From contig NZ_CP015453.1 of NCBI RefSeq assembly GCF_003096095.1, positions 744,001 through 808,000 of the forward strand: 64,000 nucleotides of DNA, written 5' to 3'. Source of the stretch: Dietzia psychralcaliphila. Its GTDB lineage: Bacteria; Actinomycetota; Actinomycetes; Mycobacteriales; Mycobacteriaceae. The position numbers and the translations under genes were made by a program. This document shows positions 26,985 through 36,124 of the stretch, one piece after another (position 1 is the first letter of the stretch; each line of letters opens with the position of its first letter). The notes under the pieces are model-generated. The model was not told where the DNA came from and searched no databases. It saw only the letters and a list, made by a program, of their open reading frames with translations.

Positions 26985-26998
26985 GGTAACACGTTCTA
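26985..26998. promoter_or_regulatory. KstR-like operator (echA19/fadD19)
   Basis: GGTAACACGTTCTA has AAC-N2-GTT with a full right half. Its final TA begins TACTTT, the fadD19 -10 hexamer. One site would serve both divergent genes. Confidence 0.82.
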
Positions 26999-27002
26999 CT
27001 TT
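26997..27002 (+). promoter_or_regulatory. -10 hexamer TACTTT, leaderless start of fadD19
   Basis: TACTTT, then AGGTGT, then ATG 27009. The operator overlaps its first two bases. Confidence 0.6.
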
Positions 27003-27008
27003 AGGTGT

Positions 27009-28646
27009 ATGGCGTACACCATCGGAGATCTCGTCGAGCACAGTGTCGATCGCGTTCCGGACCGGGTCGTCCTGGTCCAGGAGGGGCGGTCCTTCACCTT
27101 CAGGGAACTGGAGGAACGGGCCAACAGGCTCGCCCACCACCTCCGGTCCGTCGGCGTCGGGCCCGACGACAAGGTAGCGGTCTACAGCCGCAACACCATC
27201 GAGGCGGTCGAGGCGATGGTCGCGATCTTCAAGATCCGCGCGGTCATGGTCAACGTCAACTACCGGTACGTCCCGGCCGAGCTCGAGTACCTGCTCGACA
27301 ACTCCGACTCCGTCGTGGTGATCCACGAGCGCCGCTACTCTGACGTACTCGCCCAGGCGCTGCCCAACACCCCGGGGGTCCGGCACTGCCTTGTCATCGA
27401 GGACGGCACCGACACCCCTGACCCGCAGACACCCGACGGGGTCTCCGTCGCCCACTACGACGATGCGCTGGCGGCGCAGTCGCCCGAGCGCGACTTCGGT
27501 GAGCGCTCGAACGACGACATCTACATGCTCTACACCGGCGGCACCACGGGCTCCCCGAAGGGCGTGATGTGGCGGCAGGAGGACGTGTTCATGGTCCTCG
27601 GCGGCGGCATCGATTTCCTCACCGGTGAGAAGGTCGCCGACGAGTGGGAGCTGGCCAACAAGGCGGTCGACGGTGGCGTGCTGGTCCGCGCCGCACTGCC
27701 CCCGCTCATCCACGGCGGCGCCCAATGGGCGATCCTCATGGCACTGTTCGCAGGCCACACCAGCGTGCTCATCCCGGAGTTCGACGCCGAGACCGTCTGG
27801 CGGACCGTGACCGAGCACAAGATCAATCTCCTGTTCATCACGGGAGACGCCATGGCGCGTCCCCTGATCGAGGAATGGGACCCGGAGAAGTACGAGTCGT
27901 CGTCGTTGTTCTACATCGGGTCTTCCGCGGCCCTGTTCTCGCCCTCGGTCAAGGACCAGTTCATCGAGGCCTTCCCGAACGTCATGCTCTCGGATTCGAT
28001 CGGGTCCTCCGAGACCGGCTTCTCCGGCATCGCGCTCGCGGAGAAGGGCAAGACCCACACCGGTGGACCCCGCGTGAAGATCGACGGTGAGACCACGGTC
28101 CTCGACCCCGACGGCAACGAGGTCCAGCCCGGGTCCGATGTCATCGGCAAGGTCGCGCGCACCGGGCATATCCCGGTGGGGTACTACAAGGACGAGGTCA
28201 AGACCGCGGCCACGTTCAAGACATTCGGCGGAAAGCGCTACTCGATCCCCGGCGACGACGCCCGGGTCGAGTCCGACGGCACCGTTACGATGCTCGGTCG
28301 CGGATCGGTCTCCATCAACACCGGAGGCGAGAAGGTCCACCCGGAGGAGGTCGAGGCCGCCCTCAAGACGCACCCCGACGTGTACGACGCCCTCGTGATC
28401 GGCGTTCCCGACGAGCGGATGGGTCACAAGGTCGCCGCCGTGCTCCACACTCGCGACGGCCAGTGCCCGCCGATCGACGAGCTGAACGACCACGCGCGGC
28501 GAGAGATCGCCCGCTACAAGTGCCCGCGAGCGCTGTGGGTCGAGAAGTCGGTCAAGCGCAATCCCGCGGGTAAACCCGACTACCGGTGGGCCGCGGAGAT
28601 CGCCGCGTCCCGCCCCGCAGACGACAGCCAGGAGATCAGCAAGTGA
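27009..28646 (+). CDS. fadD19: Steroid acyl-CoA synthetase FadD19
   Basis: The 545-residue ANL enzyme closely resembles FadD19 (Rv3515c): ERANRLAHHL, NVNYRYVPAELEYLLDNSD, HERRYSDV, P-loop YTGGTTGSPKGVMWR, LLFITGDAMARPL, DSIGSSETGFSG, GRGSVSINTGGEKVHPEEVE and KRNPAGKPDYRW. FadD19 activates C26 cholestenoic acids for side-chain beta-oxidation. The start is set by the leaderless hexamer; the frame continues upstream without meaning. Its stop overlaps the next GTG (GTGA), so the two are co-translated. Confidence 0.92.
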   Translation: MAYTIGDLVEHSVDRVPDRVVLVQEGRSFTFRELEERANRLAHHLRSVGVGPDDKVAVYSRNTIEAVEAMVAIFKIRAVMVNVNYRYVPAELEYLLDNSDSVVVIHERRYSDVLAQALPNTPGVRHCLVIEDGTDTPDPQTPDGVSVAHYDDALAAQSPERDFGERSNDDIYMLYTGGTTGSPKGVMWRQEDVFMVLGGGIDFLTGEKVADEWELANKAVDGGVLVRAALPPLIHGGAQWAILMALFAGHTSVLIPEFDAETVWRTVTEHKINLLFITGDAMARPLIEEWDPEKYESSSLFYIGSSAALFSPSVKDQFIEAFPNVMLSDSIGSSETGFSGIALAEKGKTHTGGPRVKIDGETTVLDPDGNEVQPGSDVIGKVARTGHIPVGYYKDEVKTAATFKTFGGKRYSIPGDDARVESDGTVTMLGRGSVSINTGGEKVHPEEVEAALKTHPDVYDALVIGVPDERMGHKVAAVLHTRDGQCPPIDELNDHARREIARYKCPRALWVEKSVKRNPAGKPDYRWAAEIAASRPADDSQEISK

Positions 28647-29755
28647 GCATCCGTACCCCCCTCGCGGAGGAATTCGGGATCGAGTACCCGGTCTTCGCCT
28701 TCACCCCGTCCAAGGCGGTCGCCGCAGCGGTGACGCGCGCCGGCGGTATGGGCGTCCTCGGGTGCGTCCGCTACAACGACGCGGCCGAGCTCGACGAGGT
28801 CCTGACCTGGATGGACGAGAACACGGACGGGAAGCCGTACGGCGTGGACATCGTCATGCCCAACAAGGTGCCCACCGAGGGCAGCACCACCGACATCGCC
28901 GCGATGATCCCCGAGGAGCACAAGGCGTTCGTCTCCCGGGTCCTCGACGACCTCGGGGTGCCGCCCCTCGGTGACGACGCCGAGCACAACGCCGGTGTCC
29001 TGGGGTGGCTCCACTCGGTCGCCGAGGCGCACGTCGAGATGTCGCTCAAGCACCGCCCGGTGCTCATCGCCAACGCGCTCGGCTCCCCGCCCAAGCACAT
29101 CGTGGACCTCGCGCACGCCAACGGGATCAAGGTCGCGGCGCTCGCCGGTGCGAAGAAGCACGCGCTCGCGCACGTGGACAACGGCGTCGACATCGTGATC
29201 GCCCAGGGCGGGGAGGCCGGCGGCCACACCGGCGAGGTCGCGACCCTCGTTCTGGTGCCGGAGATCGTCGCCGCGCTCGACGGGCGCGCGCCCGTGCTGG
29301 CCGCCGGCGGGATCGGGAGCGGCTCGCAGGTCGCGGCCGCGATCGGCATGGGTGCCGAGGGGGCGTGGATGGGCTCCCGGTGGCTCACCGCCGCGGAGTA
29401 CGGCGATGACGGCGGCTCCAAGGCGATGCAGGAGGCGCTCGTCGCGGCCACCAGTGCCGACACCGTCCGCACCCGCATCTACTCGGGCAAGCCCGCGCGC
29501 CTGCTCAAGAGCAAGTGGACCGAGGCGTGGGCGGCCGAGGGTGCGCCGAGTCCGTTGCCGATGCCGCTGCAGAACATCCTCGTCGCGGAGGCGCACCAGC
29601 GGATCTCGGAGGCGCAGGATCCGGAGGTCGTGGCCATGCCGGCGGGCCAGATCATCGGGTCCCTGGAGGGTGTCGTCCCGGTCGCCGAGACGATGGACCA
29701 GATCGCGAGAGAGTACGAGGCGGCGGTGGAGCGCCTGCGCGGCACCCTCGGCTGA
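28643..29755 (+). CDS. Nitronate monooxygenase-family flavoprotein
   Basis: The 370-residue TIM-barrel FMN protein has the 2-nitropropane dioxygenase/nitronate monooxygenase signature AQGGEAGGHTGEV and the phosphate-binding AAGGIGSGSQVAAAIGMGAEGAWMG split across two strands. Members also include flavin-dependent enoyl reductases, and in a fadD19 operon the true substrate may be a steroid CoA ester rather than a nitronate (inference). GTG 28643 overlaps the fadD19 stop; the longer frame into fadD19 is a shadow. Confidence 0.82.
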   Translation: MSIRTPLAEEFGIEYPVFAFTPSKAVAAAVTRAGGMGVLGCVRYNDAAELDEVLTWMDENTDGKPYGVDIVMPNKVPTEGSTTDIAAMIPEEHKAFVSRVLDDLGVPPLGDDAEHNAGVLGWLHSVAEAHVEMSLKHRPVLIANALGSPPKHIVDLAHANGIKVAALAGAKKHALAHVDNGVDIVIAQGGEAGGHTGEVATLVLVPEIVAALDGRAPVLAAGGIGSGSQVAAAIGMGAEGAWMGSRWLTAAEYGDDGGSKAMQEALVAATSADTVRTRIYSGKPARLLKSKWTEAWAAEGAPSPLPMPLQNILVAEAHQRISEAQDPEVVAMPAGQIIGSLEGVVPVAETMDQIAREYEAAVERLRGTLG

Positions 29756-29832
29756 TCACGCTGACCACCCTGGGCTGACCACCCCGGGCCCACGTCACCG
29801 CGCGTCCGCATTTCTTTCACTGCCGCCCCCGT

Positions 29833-29876
29833 CGATGAACCCTCGCCCGCACCGATGCGCACGCGAGAGTTCATCG
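29833..29876. terminator. Hairpin between convergent genes
   Basis: CGATGAACCCTCGC and GCGAGAGTTCATCG pair with one internal mismatch around a 16-nt loop, between the flavoprotein stop (29755) and the stop of the minus-strand membrane protein (29945). Confidence 0.6.
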
Positions 29877-29944
29877 CCGGGGGCGGCTGTGTTCTGGGCG
29901 TACAGGCGCGGCCGCGGATGCCCGCCCACGCGCCGTGGGGCGGC

Positions 29945-30637
29945 TCAGGACTGCGTGATGAACAGGAACATCGCCGCCCAGTGACAGGCGAACGCGATGA
30001 CCGTGCAGGTGTGGAAGACCTCGTGGAAGCCGTAGACCCCGGGAACGGGATTCGGCCGCTTGAGCCCGTAGACCACGGCCCCGCCCGTGTAGGCCACGCC
30101 GCCGGCGACCACGAGTGCGACCCCCACGAGGTTGGCCTCGACGAGGTCGCCGGCGAACCACACCGCCGTCCAGCCCAGGACGATGTACAGCACCACGTAC
30201 AACCACCGGGGCGCCGACAACCAGAACAGGCGGAACGCGATACCGATCAGCGCGCCCGTCCACACGATCACCAGCAGGATCGTGCTGGCCGGGGGGTCGA
30301 GCGCGGCGACCGTCATGGGGGTGTAGGTGCCCGCGATGAGCAGGAAGATGTTCGAGTGGTCCAGCCGGCGCAACAGCGCGGTGGCCTCCGGGCCCCAGGT
30401 ACGGCGGTGGTAGAGGGCCGAGATCCCGAAGAGCAGCGACGACGTGGCCAGGAACACCGCGCACGCCCATTTCAGCGCGGTCCCGTCCGCCAAGACGGTG
30501 AGGACCACGCCGAGGACCACGGCCACCGGCAGCGTCCCGGCGTGGATCCACCCGCGCAGCAGCGGTTTCTCGGGTAGCGCGGGGACGCCGAAGTCGTCGT
30601 CGTCCCCCTCGGGCCTCGGGTGTGCAGCGGAGTTCAC
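29945..30637 (-). CDS. Hemolysin III family (TrhA/PAQR) membrane protein
   Basis: The 230-residue protein has about seven transmembrane helices and the PAQR metal-site motifs SALYHRRTW, DHSNIFLL and HEVFHTCTVIAFACHW. Bacterial members influence membrane energetics or fluidity; hemolysis is not the physiological role. GTG 30637 is 6 bp after TAGGTT (minus strand), so it has its own leaderless promoter despite lying 20 bp from the fadD17 end. Confidence 0.88.
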   Translation of the reverse strand: MNSAAHPRPEGDDDDFGVPALPEKPLLRGWIHAGTLPVAVVLGVVLTVLADGTALKWACAVFLATSSLLFGISALYHRRTWGPEATALLRRLDHSNIFLLIAGTYTPMTVAALDPPASTILLVIVWTGALIGIAFRLFWLSAPRWLYVVLYIVLGWTAVWFAGDLVEANLVGVALVVAGGVAYTGGAVVYGLKRPNPVPGVYGFHEVFHTCTVIAFACHWAAMFLFITQS

Positions 30638-30643
30638 ACGCAG

Positions 30644-30649
30644 AACCTA
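30644..30649 (-). promoter_or_regulatory. -10 hexamer TAGGTT, leaderless start
   Basis: On the minus strand TAGGTT is followed by CTGCGT and GTG 30637. Confidence 0.55.
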
Positions 30650-30657
30650 CCGCCACC

Positions 30658-32343
30658 TCACACGGGCGTGAACGTCCTGTGACCGTCCACACGCGCCCAC
30701 ACACGGTCGCCGGCGGGGTCGGGGCCCAGCGCGGTGAGGTCGCGGGCGCGGAACTTGAAGCTCGCCGTGCGCGGCAGCCCCGCGGTCACCCGCAACAGCG
30801 ACGGCCACTGCTTGGGACCCAGGTCGGACTGCTCGGCGAGGAACTCCCCCATGCCGGCCGCCACCTCGGACGGTTCCGCCCCGTCCCGCAGGACGACCGC
30901 CGCGGCGACGGCGTCGCCGATCGTGCCCGGTCCGCGCACCTCGCCCGCCGGCACGGCGTACACGCCCACCTCGACCAGATCGGGATGGCGTCGCAGGACG
31001 CGTTCGACCGGCGCGGCGGCCAGGTTCTCCCCGTCGACCCGCATCCAGCCACCGGATCGGCCCGCGAAATACACCCACCCGTCGTCGTCGACATAGGCCA
31101 GATCCCCGGAATGGAACCGCCCCCCGCGCATGCGTTCGGCGTCGGCGTCCGGGTCGCCCCAGTAGCCGGCGAACAGGCCGGGTCCGTCGGCGACCAGCTC
31201 GCCGACGGCCTCGTCGGCGTTGAGCAGTACCCCGGCGTCGTCGAACCGGGCTCGCGGGCACGATGCACCGGTCTCCGGGTCGACGATCGACACGCCGGCG
31301 GGCAACGGGCCCAGCGCGGCGTCGGGGGTGTCCGGCGTGCGGGACACCGAGACCCCGCCCTCGCTCGAGCCGAACCCGTCGACCACGGTCACGCCGAAGC
31401 GCCGGGCGAACTCGTGGCGCACCTCCGCCGGCGCCTCGTTGCCGTAGACCACGCGCATCGGGTTGTCCGCGTCGTCTGGTCTCTCCGGTGTGGCGAGGAT
31501 GTAGGACAGCGGCGCCCCGACGTAGTTGGCGAAGGTACAGCCGTGGCGGCGGACGTCGTCGAGCCACTGGGAGGCGGAGAACCGGCGACGCAGCGCGATC
31601 GAGCAGCCCGTGAACAGGGCGATCGGCCAGGCCACCATCACCGCGTTGGAGTGGAACAGCGGCATGGCGCTGTACACGCAGTCGTCCGGACCGATCCCGA
31701 ACCTGTCGGCCAACATGCGACCGGGGACGGAGATCTTGGACTGGGTGATCCGCACCGCCTTGGGATCGCCGCTGGTACCCGACGTGAAGACCAGGGCGAC
31801 CAGGTCGTCGGGCCCCGCGGGAGCCCCGGAGAGGTCCGGGTGCGCGGCGTCGGCGTGCCGCGCGAGCAGGTCCGCCCACTGCGGGGAGTCCACCGAGATC
31901 ACCGGGATGTCGATCGACAGACCGTCGAGCAGAACGGCGTGGTCGGTGTCGGTGAGGATCAGCGCGCAGTCGGCGAGCGCGGCGTCCCGGGCCAGGGCCG
32001 CGCCACGGCGGGTGGGGTTGAGCCCGGCCACGACGATCTCCGAGCACGCGGCCGCACCGAGCAGGTGGAGGTACTCGGGTGTGCCGGCCAGGAGCAGCCC
32101 GACGTGGGGTGGAGACGCCGAGGCCGGCGACGCCGACGACGAGGATGACGACGACAAGCCGAGCACCTCCCGCAGCGCCGCGATCCGCACCGCCACCTCA
32201 CCGACCGCCTGCGACCAGGGCGTCAACTCGCCGTCGGAGAAGATGCCGCGGTCCCGCACGTCGCGCAGTGCGACCACCGCCTCGGCCACCGAGGCGTACG
32301 GCCCGGCGGCGACGTCCGCGATGGTCCGGACGGGGGCGTTCAC
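30658..32343 (-). CDS. fadD17: Acyl-CoA synthetase FadD17
   Basis: The 561-residue ANL enzyme has P-loop FTSGTSGDPKAV, GDLAYVDDDGWVYFAGRSGGWM and a C-terminal PRTASFKFRARDL, where Lys takes the catalytic place without the common GK. Order and adjacency to FadE27/FadE26 match Rv3506-Rv3504, so I assign FadD17, reported to activate steroid side-chain acids of C24 type. An LSSSSSSSASPASASPP stretch near residue 63 is a low-complexity insertion. Start overlaps the fadE27 stop by ATGA, the last gene of a three-gene minus-strand operon. Confidence 0.88.
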   Translation of the reverse strand: MNAPVRTIADVAAGPYASVAEAVVALRDVRDRGIFSDGELTPWSQAVGEVAVRIAALREVLGLSSSSSSSASPASASPPHVGLLLAGTPEYLHLLGAAACSEIVVAGLNPTRRGAALARDAALADCALILTDTDHAVLLDGLSIDIPVISVDSPQWADLLARHADAAHPDLSGAPAGPDDLVALVFTSGTSGDPKAVRITQSKISVPGRMLADRFGIGPDDCVYSAMPLFHSNAVMVAWPIALFTGCSIALRRRFSASQWLDDVRRHGCTFANYVGAPLSYILATPERPDDADNPMRVVYGNEAPAEVRHEFARRFGVTVVDGFGSSEGGVSVSRTPDTPDAALGPLPAGVSIVDPETGASCPRARFDDAGVLLNADEAVGELVADGPGLFAGYWGDPDADAERMRGGRFHSGDLAYVDDDGWVYFAGRSGGWMRVDGENLAAAPVERVLRRHPDLVEVGVYAVPAGEVRGPGTIGDAVAAAVVLRDGAEPSEVAAGMGEFLAEQSDLGPKQWPSLLRVTAGLPRTASFKFRARDLTALGPDPAGDRVWARVDGHRTFTPV

Positions 32344-33404
32344 GCGGAGTACTCCCAGGGGTCCCCGTTCTCGGCCAGTACCGCACCGAGGTCGATCAGC
32401 TGCCGGGTGGCCCCGCCCAGGCGGAACTCCCCGGCCTTGGCCGCGAGGAAGTAGCGGTGGGCGGGCTCGGAGCGGTCCAGCCCCACGCCGCCGTGGACGT
32501 GGACCGCGGTGTGGGCGAGGCGGTGCCCGGCGTCGCAGGCCCAGAAGTGGGCTGAGGCCACCGCGGCGTGGGCGGGGGCGCCGGGCTCCCCATTACAGGC
32601 GTCGAGCTCGAAGGCCGCGCGCAGGGTGCTCAGCCGGACGGCGTCGACGTCGATCGAGCCGTCGGCCAGTCTCGCGGCGACGGCCTGGAAGGACCCGATG
32701 GGCCGACCGAACTGGTGGCGGGTGCTCGCGTACGCGGCGGTGCGCTCCAGCGCGGCCTCGATCACGCCCCACTGGTAGGCCGCCAGGTGGACGCGGCGGC
32801 GCAGGGCGTCGACCTCCGCGGCCCCCTCGGCGAGACGCTCGGCGCGGACCGTCGCGCAGGTGACGAGTCCCGCGCACGAGAAGTCCACCGGGATGGTGCG
32901 CTCGACATCGAACTCGGCCGGCATGATCAGACCCTCCGGCGTGGGCCGCAGGTAGGCGTGGGCGATGGGGGCCCAGTCGACCTCGGGGGAGTCGGGGTCG
33001 GCGACCGCCGCGATGACGCGTCCTGTGGCGATGCCCTCGGCGAGGTCCGGATCGCACCCTCCCACCAGGTCGAGCAGGTGAGCCGCGCGGATCGCGGGGG
33101 AGAGCGGAACCGGCGCCAGGACCCGGCCGAGCTCGCGCAGGACCAGGGCTTCGCCCACCACGCCCAGGTCGGCGCCGCCGAGCGACTCCGGGGCGAGGGC
33201 GGCGGGCACGCCCGCGCGGACCAGCTCGTCCCAGTACCGGGCGTGGAACCGGGCGGTGGAGTGGTCTCGTCCGCCGTCGGCCTCGGTCCCGGGGCCGAAG
33301 CGGGCGTCGAGCTCGCGCAGGGAGTCGTCGGTGACCAGTTGCTCGCCCATGGTGCGGACGAGCGTGGAGAGCTCACGGGTGGTGTCGTCGATGTGGAAAT
33401 CCAT
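32340..33404 (-). CDS. fadE27: Steroid acyl-CoA dehydrogenase subunit FadE27 (ChsE5)
   Basis: The 354-residue acyl-CoA dehydrogenase-like protein is shorter and more diverged than its partner: LAPESLGGADLGVVGEALVLRELG, QFGRPIGSFQAVAARLAD and VHVHGGVGLDRSEPAHRYF are the family landmarks. In M. tuberculosis FadE26 and FadE27 form an alpha2-beta2 enzyme (ChsE4-ChsE5) with shared FAD sites that oxidises side-chain CoA thioesters. It lies 1 bp after fadE26 and overlaps fadD17. Confidence 0.87.
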   Translation of the reverse strand: MDFHIDDTTRELSTLVRTMGEQLVTDDSLRELDARFGPGTEADGGRDHSTARFHARYWDELVRAGVPAALAPESLGGADLGVVGEALVLRELGRVLAPVPLSPAIRAAHLLDLVGGCDPDLAEGIATGRVIAAVADPDSPEVDWAPIAHAYLRPTPEGLIMPAEFDVERTIPVDFSCAGLVTCATVRAERLAEGAAEVDALRRRVHLAAYQWGVIEAALERTAAYASTRHQFGRPIGSFQAVAARLADGSIDVDAVRLSTLRAAFELDACNGEPGAPAHAAVASAHFWACDAGHRLAHTAVHVHGGVGLDRSEPAHRYFLAAKAGEFRLGGATRQLIDLGAVLAENGDPWEYSA

Positions 33405-33405
33405 G

Positions 33406-34662
33406 TCAGCTGTCCTTCCGGGCAGAGGACGGAGTGGGGGCGATCCGCGGCGCCGGTGGCAACCCGAGTCCGGCGGCGGCGATGATGTCGCGCTGGACCT
33501 CGTTGGTGCCTCCGCCGAAGGTGAGGATGAGGGCCGAACGATGCAGCTTCTCGATGCGCCCGTGGAGGACGGCGGTGGGGGAGTGGGAGCGTTGGAACCC
33601 GGCGGAGCCCAGCACCTCCATGAGGAGCCGGTACGCCTCGCACGCGGTCTCGGTGCCGTACACCTTGGTCGCCGACGCGGCGATGCGGGTGGGCGTGGTG
33701 GAGTCGGCGGAGACGATCTCCCAGTTGCGCAGCGCCAGGTACTCGGCCATCGCGTGGACGCGGGCCAGGTGGGTGCGCACCCACTCGTTGTCGATCACGT
33801 CCCCGCCGCCGGGCAGGCCGACGTCGGCCGCACGCGTGGTGCGCGCCCACTCCAGGACCTGCCGGAGCGAGGCCTGGAGTGGACCGGCGGCCGTGAGGGC
33901 GACCCGCTCGTGGTTGAGCTGGTTGGTCATGAGCGGCCACCCGCCGTGTTCGGGCCCGACCAGGTTGGAGGCGGGCACCACCACGTCCTGGTAGTAGGTG
34001 GCGCTGGTGTCCGGGCCCGCCATCGTGTGGACGGGAGTCCACGAGAACCCCTCGGCGTCGGTGGGCACCATGATCATCGAGATGCCCTTGTGTCGCTTGG
34101 CGTCCGGATCGGTGCGTGCGGCCAGCCAGATCCAGTCCGCGTAGGCCACGAGGGACGTCCACATCTTCTGCCCGTTGATGCGGTACACCTCCCGGCCCGC
34201 GTGCTCCCCGGTCCCGGCCTCGCGCACGGCCCGGGTCTTCAGGGAGGCGAGGTCCGTGCCCGATTCCGGCTCGGAGTAGCCGATGCCGAAGTGCAGCTCG
34301 CCGCGGCTGATCCGGGGCAGGAAGTAGCTCTTCTGCTCCTCGGACCCGAAGGCCATGATCGTCGGCGCGACCGAGTTGATGGTGAGGAAGGGCACCGGGA
34401 CCCCGGCGATCGCGGCCTCGTCGGTGAAGATCAACTGCTCCACCATCGGGCGGTTCCGACCGCCGAACTCCTCCGGCCATCCGATCGTCAGCCAGCCGTC
34501 GCGGCCCATCTCGGCGACGATCTCACGGTAGGCGTTGCCGTGGCCGTATTCGCCGGTCGTGGAGGTGAAGGCCTCTCGGCGCTCGGGGGTCATCAGGGCG
34601 GAGAAGTACTCGCGCAACTCCCCGCGCAGCCGTTGCTGGTCTGTGGTGTAGGTGATGTCCAT
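33406..34662 (-). CDS. fadE26: Steroid acyl-CoA dehydrogenase subunit FadE26 (ChsE4)
   Basis: The 418-residue protein has IGYSEPESGTDLASLKTRA (FAD and substrate loop), YRINGQKMWTS, AASATKVYGTETACEAYR and the C-terminal FGGGTNEVQRDIIA. It would be the larger subunit paired with FadE27. I chose the start MDITYTTDQQ (34662); ATG 34677 is five codons longer and would lie only 7 bp from the KstR-like operator, leaving no room for transcription initiation. First gene of the fadE26-fadE27-fadD17 operon, divergent from fdxD. Confidence 0.88.
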   Translation of the reverse strand: MDITYTTDQQRLRGELREYFSALMTPERREAFTSTTGEYGHGNAYREIVAEMGRDGWLTIGWPEEFGGRNRPMVEQLIFTDEAAIAGVPVPFLTINSVAPTIMAFGSEEQKSYFLPRISRGELHFGIGYSEPESGTDLASLKTRAVREAGTGEHAGREVYRINGQKMWTSLVAYADWIWLAARTDPDAKRHKGISMIMVPTDAEGFSWTPVHTMAGPDTSATYYQDVVVPASNLVGPEHGGWPLMTNQLNHERVALTAAGPLQASLRQVLEWARTTRAADVGLPGGGDVIDNEWVRTHLARVHAMAEYLALRNWEIVSADSTTPTRIAASATKVYGTETACEAYRLLMEVLGSAGFQRSHSPTAVLHGRIEKLHRSALILTFGGGTNEVQRDIIAAAGLGLPPAPRIAPTPSSARKDS

Positions 34663-34683
34663 ATGCCCTAAGCTCATCTCGAG

Positions 34684-34697
34684 TGGAACACGTTCTA
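34684..34697. promoter_or_regulatory. KstR-like operator (fadE26 operon / fdxD)
   Basis: TGGAACACGTTCTA lies between divergent operons. Toward fdxD its final TA starts TAGTGT (34696-34701), a plausible -10. The promoter for fadE26 must overlap the site too, given the 22 bp to the chosen start. Confidence 0.83.
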
Positions 34698-34770
34698 GTG
34701 TCGTGTCTCACATAGTATCGAATCATGCTCGCGGCCACAGTGGTCGCGGGCCCGGCCAAGGAGGACGGGT

Positions 34771-34965
34771 ATGAGGATTGACGTGGATCCCGACCGCTGC
34801 GAGGGGCAGGCCGTGTGTGTCGGGCTCGCCCCGAAGGTCTTCGAGTTGAACGACGACGACGAGGTGGTGCGGGTGATCGTCGACGAGGTCCCCGAGGAAC
34901 TGCAGAAGCGCGCGCTCAAGGCTGTCGAGAAGTGCCCGATGGCGGCGCTCAAGGTCGCGGAGTGA
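34771..34965 (+). CDS. fdxD: Small ferredoxin, FdxD-like
   Basis: The 64-residue acidic ferredoxin has CEGQAVC near the N-terminus and KCPMAAL near the C-terminus: three Cys, with Gln where a fourth would sit, suggesting a [3Fe-4S] cluster or one with a non-Cys ligand. It is positioned as fdxD (Rv3503c) between fadE26 and the SDR gene. Such ferredoxins feed electrons to P450s, so Cyp125 is a likely client (inference). AAGGAGG precedes ATG 34771. Confidence 0.85.
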   Translation: MRIDVDPDRCEGQAVCVGLAPKVFELNDDDEVVRVIVDEVPEELQKRALKAVEKCPMAALKVAE

Positions 34966-35891
34966 CGCCCGGGCAGGGCCGGAAGGACCTCGGGGCGGAT
35001 CTCTCGCTCGACGGCCGGGTGGCGGTCGTCACCGGGTCCGGCTCCGGGCTGGGCGCCGCGGAAGCCGTGGAGTTGGCGCGCTCGGGTGCGGCCGCGGTCG
35101 TCATCAACGACATCCGGTCCGGCGAGGCCACGGACGCCGTGATCGGCGACATCGAGGCGGCGGGCGCCAAGGCCGCCCTGGTGGTCGGGGACGTCTCCGA
35201 ACGGGAGACCGCCGACGCGATGGTGGCCGAGGCCGTGCGACTCGGCGGCCTGCACGTGGTGGTCAACAACGCCGGCATCACCCGGGACAAGATGCTGTTC
35301 AACATGGAGGACGACGACTTCGACGCGGTGATCAGGGTGCACCTGCGCGGGCATTTCCTGCTCACCCGCAACGCCGCGGCCCACTGGCGGGGCGAGAGCA
35401 AGAAGTCCGACTCCCCGGTGTACGGGCGGCTGATCAACACCTCGTCCGAGGCGGGACTCTTCGGCCCGCCCGGGCAGGCGAACTACGGCGCGGCCAAGGC
35501 CGCCATCACCGCGCTCACCCTCTCGGCCTCACGTGTGCTCTCCCGGATCGGCTGTACGGCCAACGCCATCGCTCCCCGGGGACGCACGGGGATGACCGAG
35601 GGCGTCTTCGAGGACTGGGACGAGTCGAAGGGGCCCGACCCGCTGTCGCCGGACCGGGTGGCGGACCTGGTGTCGTACCTCGCGTCGCCCGCCGCGGCCG
35701 GTGTCAGCGGTCAGCTGTTCGTGGTATACGGCGGCATGGTGGCGTTGGTGGACGCCCCGGTGGTGGAGAAGCGGTTCGACGCCGAGGGCGGTGTGTGGGA
35801 CCGCCGGGAGTTCGCCGACGCGGTCTCCGGCCACTGGTCAGGGCGGCCCGAGGGCAAGTCCTTCTCCGCCTCGGAGATCATGACCCTCTGA
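34962..35891 (+). CDS. Side-chain beta-hydroxyacyl-CoA dehydrogenase, SDR (ChsB1/Hsd4A-like)
   Basis: The 309-residue short-chain dehydrogenase has the Rossmann motif VVTGSGSGLGAAEA, NNAG, the catalytic YGAAK and an upstream Ser in NTSSEAG. Single-domain length and place after fdxD match Rv3502c, described as ChsB1/Hsd4A, which oxidises the 3-hydroxyacyl-CoA of the steroid side chain; homologues can also act on 17-hydroxy steroids. GTG 34962 overlaps the fdxD stop. A hairpin terminator follows. Confidence 0.85.
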   Translation: MTPGQGRKDLGADLSLDGRVAVVTGSGSGLGAAEAVELARSGAAAVVINDIRSGEATDAVIGDIEAAGAKAALVVGDVSERETADAMVAEAVRLGGLHVVVNNAGITRDKMLFNMEDDDFDAVIRVHLRGHFLLTRNAAAHWRGESKKSDSPVYGRLINTSSEAGLFGPPGQANYGAAKAAITALTLSASRVLSRIGCTANAIAPRGRTGMTEGVFEDWDESKGPDPLSPDRVADLVSYLASPAAAGVSGQLFVVYGGMVALVDAPVVEKRFDAEGGVWDRREFADAVSGHWSGRPEGKSFSASEIMTL

Positions 35892-35902
35892 CCTGAACCG
35901 AT

Positions 35903-35943
35903 GCGGTCCCCGCGGCGTTTGCTGAGAGACGCGCGGGGACCGC
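35903..35943 (+). terminator. Hairpin terminator before the mce4 operon
   Basis: GCGGTCCCCGCG and its complement CGCGGGGACCGC form a perfect 12-bp stem with a 17-nt loop, followed by TTTCGTT, 12 bp after the SDR stop. Confidence 0.8.
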
Positions 35944-36023
35944 TTTCGTTGTGTCGGGGCGTGTTAGATTCCCGGCACACGCGCAGGGGCACCGTTCGGG
36001 GGTGATTGGTAGGCCTTGCTAAT

Positions 36024-36037
36024 GAGAACGTGTTCTA
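36024..36037. promoter_or_regulatory. KstR-like operator (mce4 operon)
   Basis: GAGAACGTGTTCTA is one of the best matches in the window. It lies about 88 bp before yrbE4A; TACTAT and TATGTAAT just downstream could provide the -10. Confidence 0.85.
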
Positions 36038-36124
36038 GCTACTATGTAATCTAGGTCACGCCGAACCGGTCACTTGTTCAGTTCGGTGCGACCGGGGGAT
36101 GAGAGAAGACAGGAGGGGGGCGAT

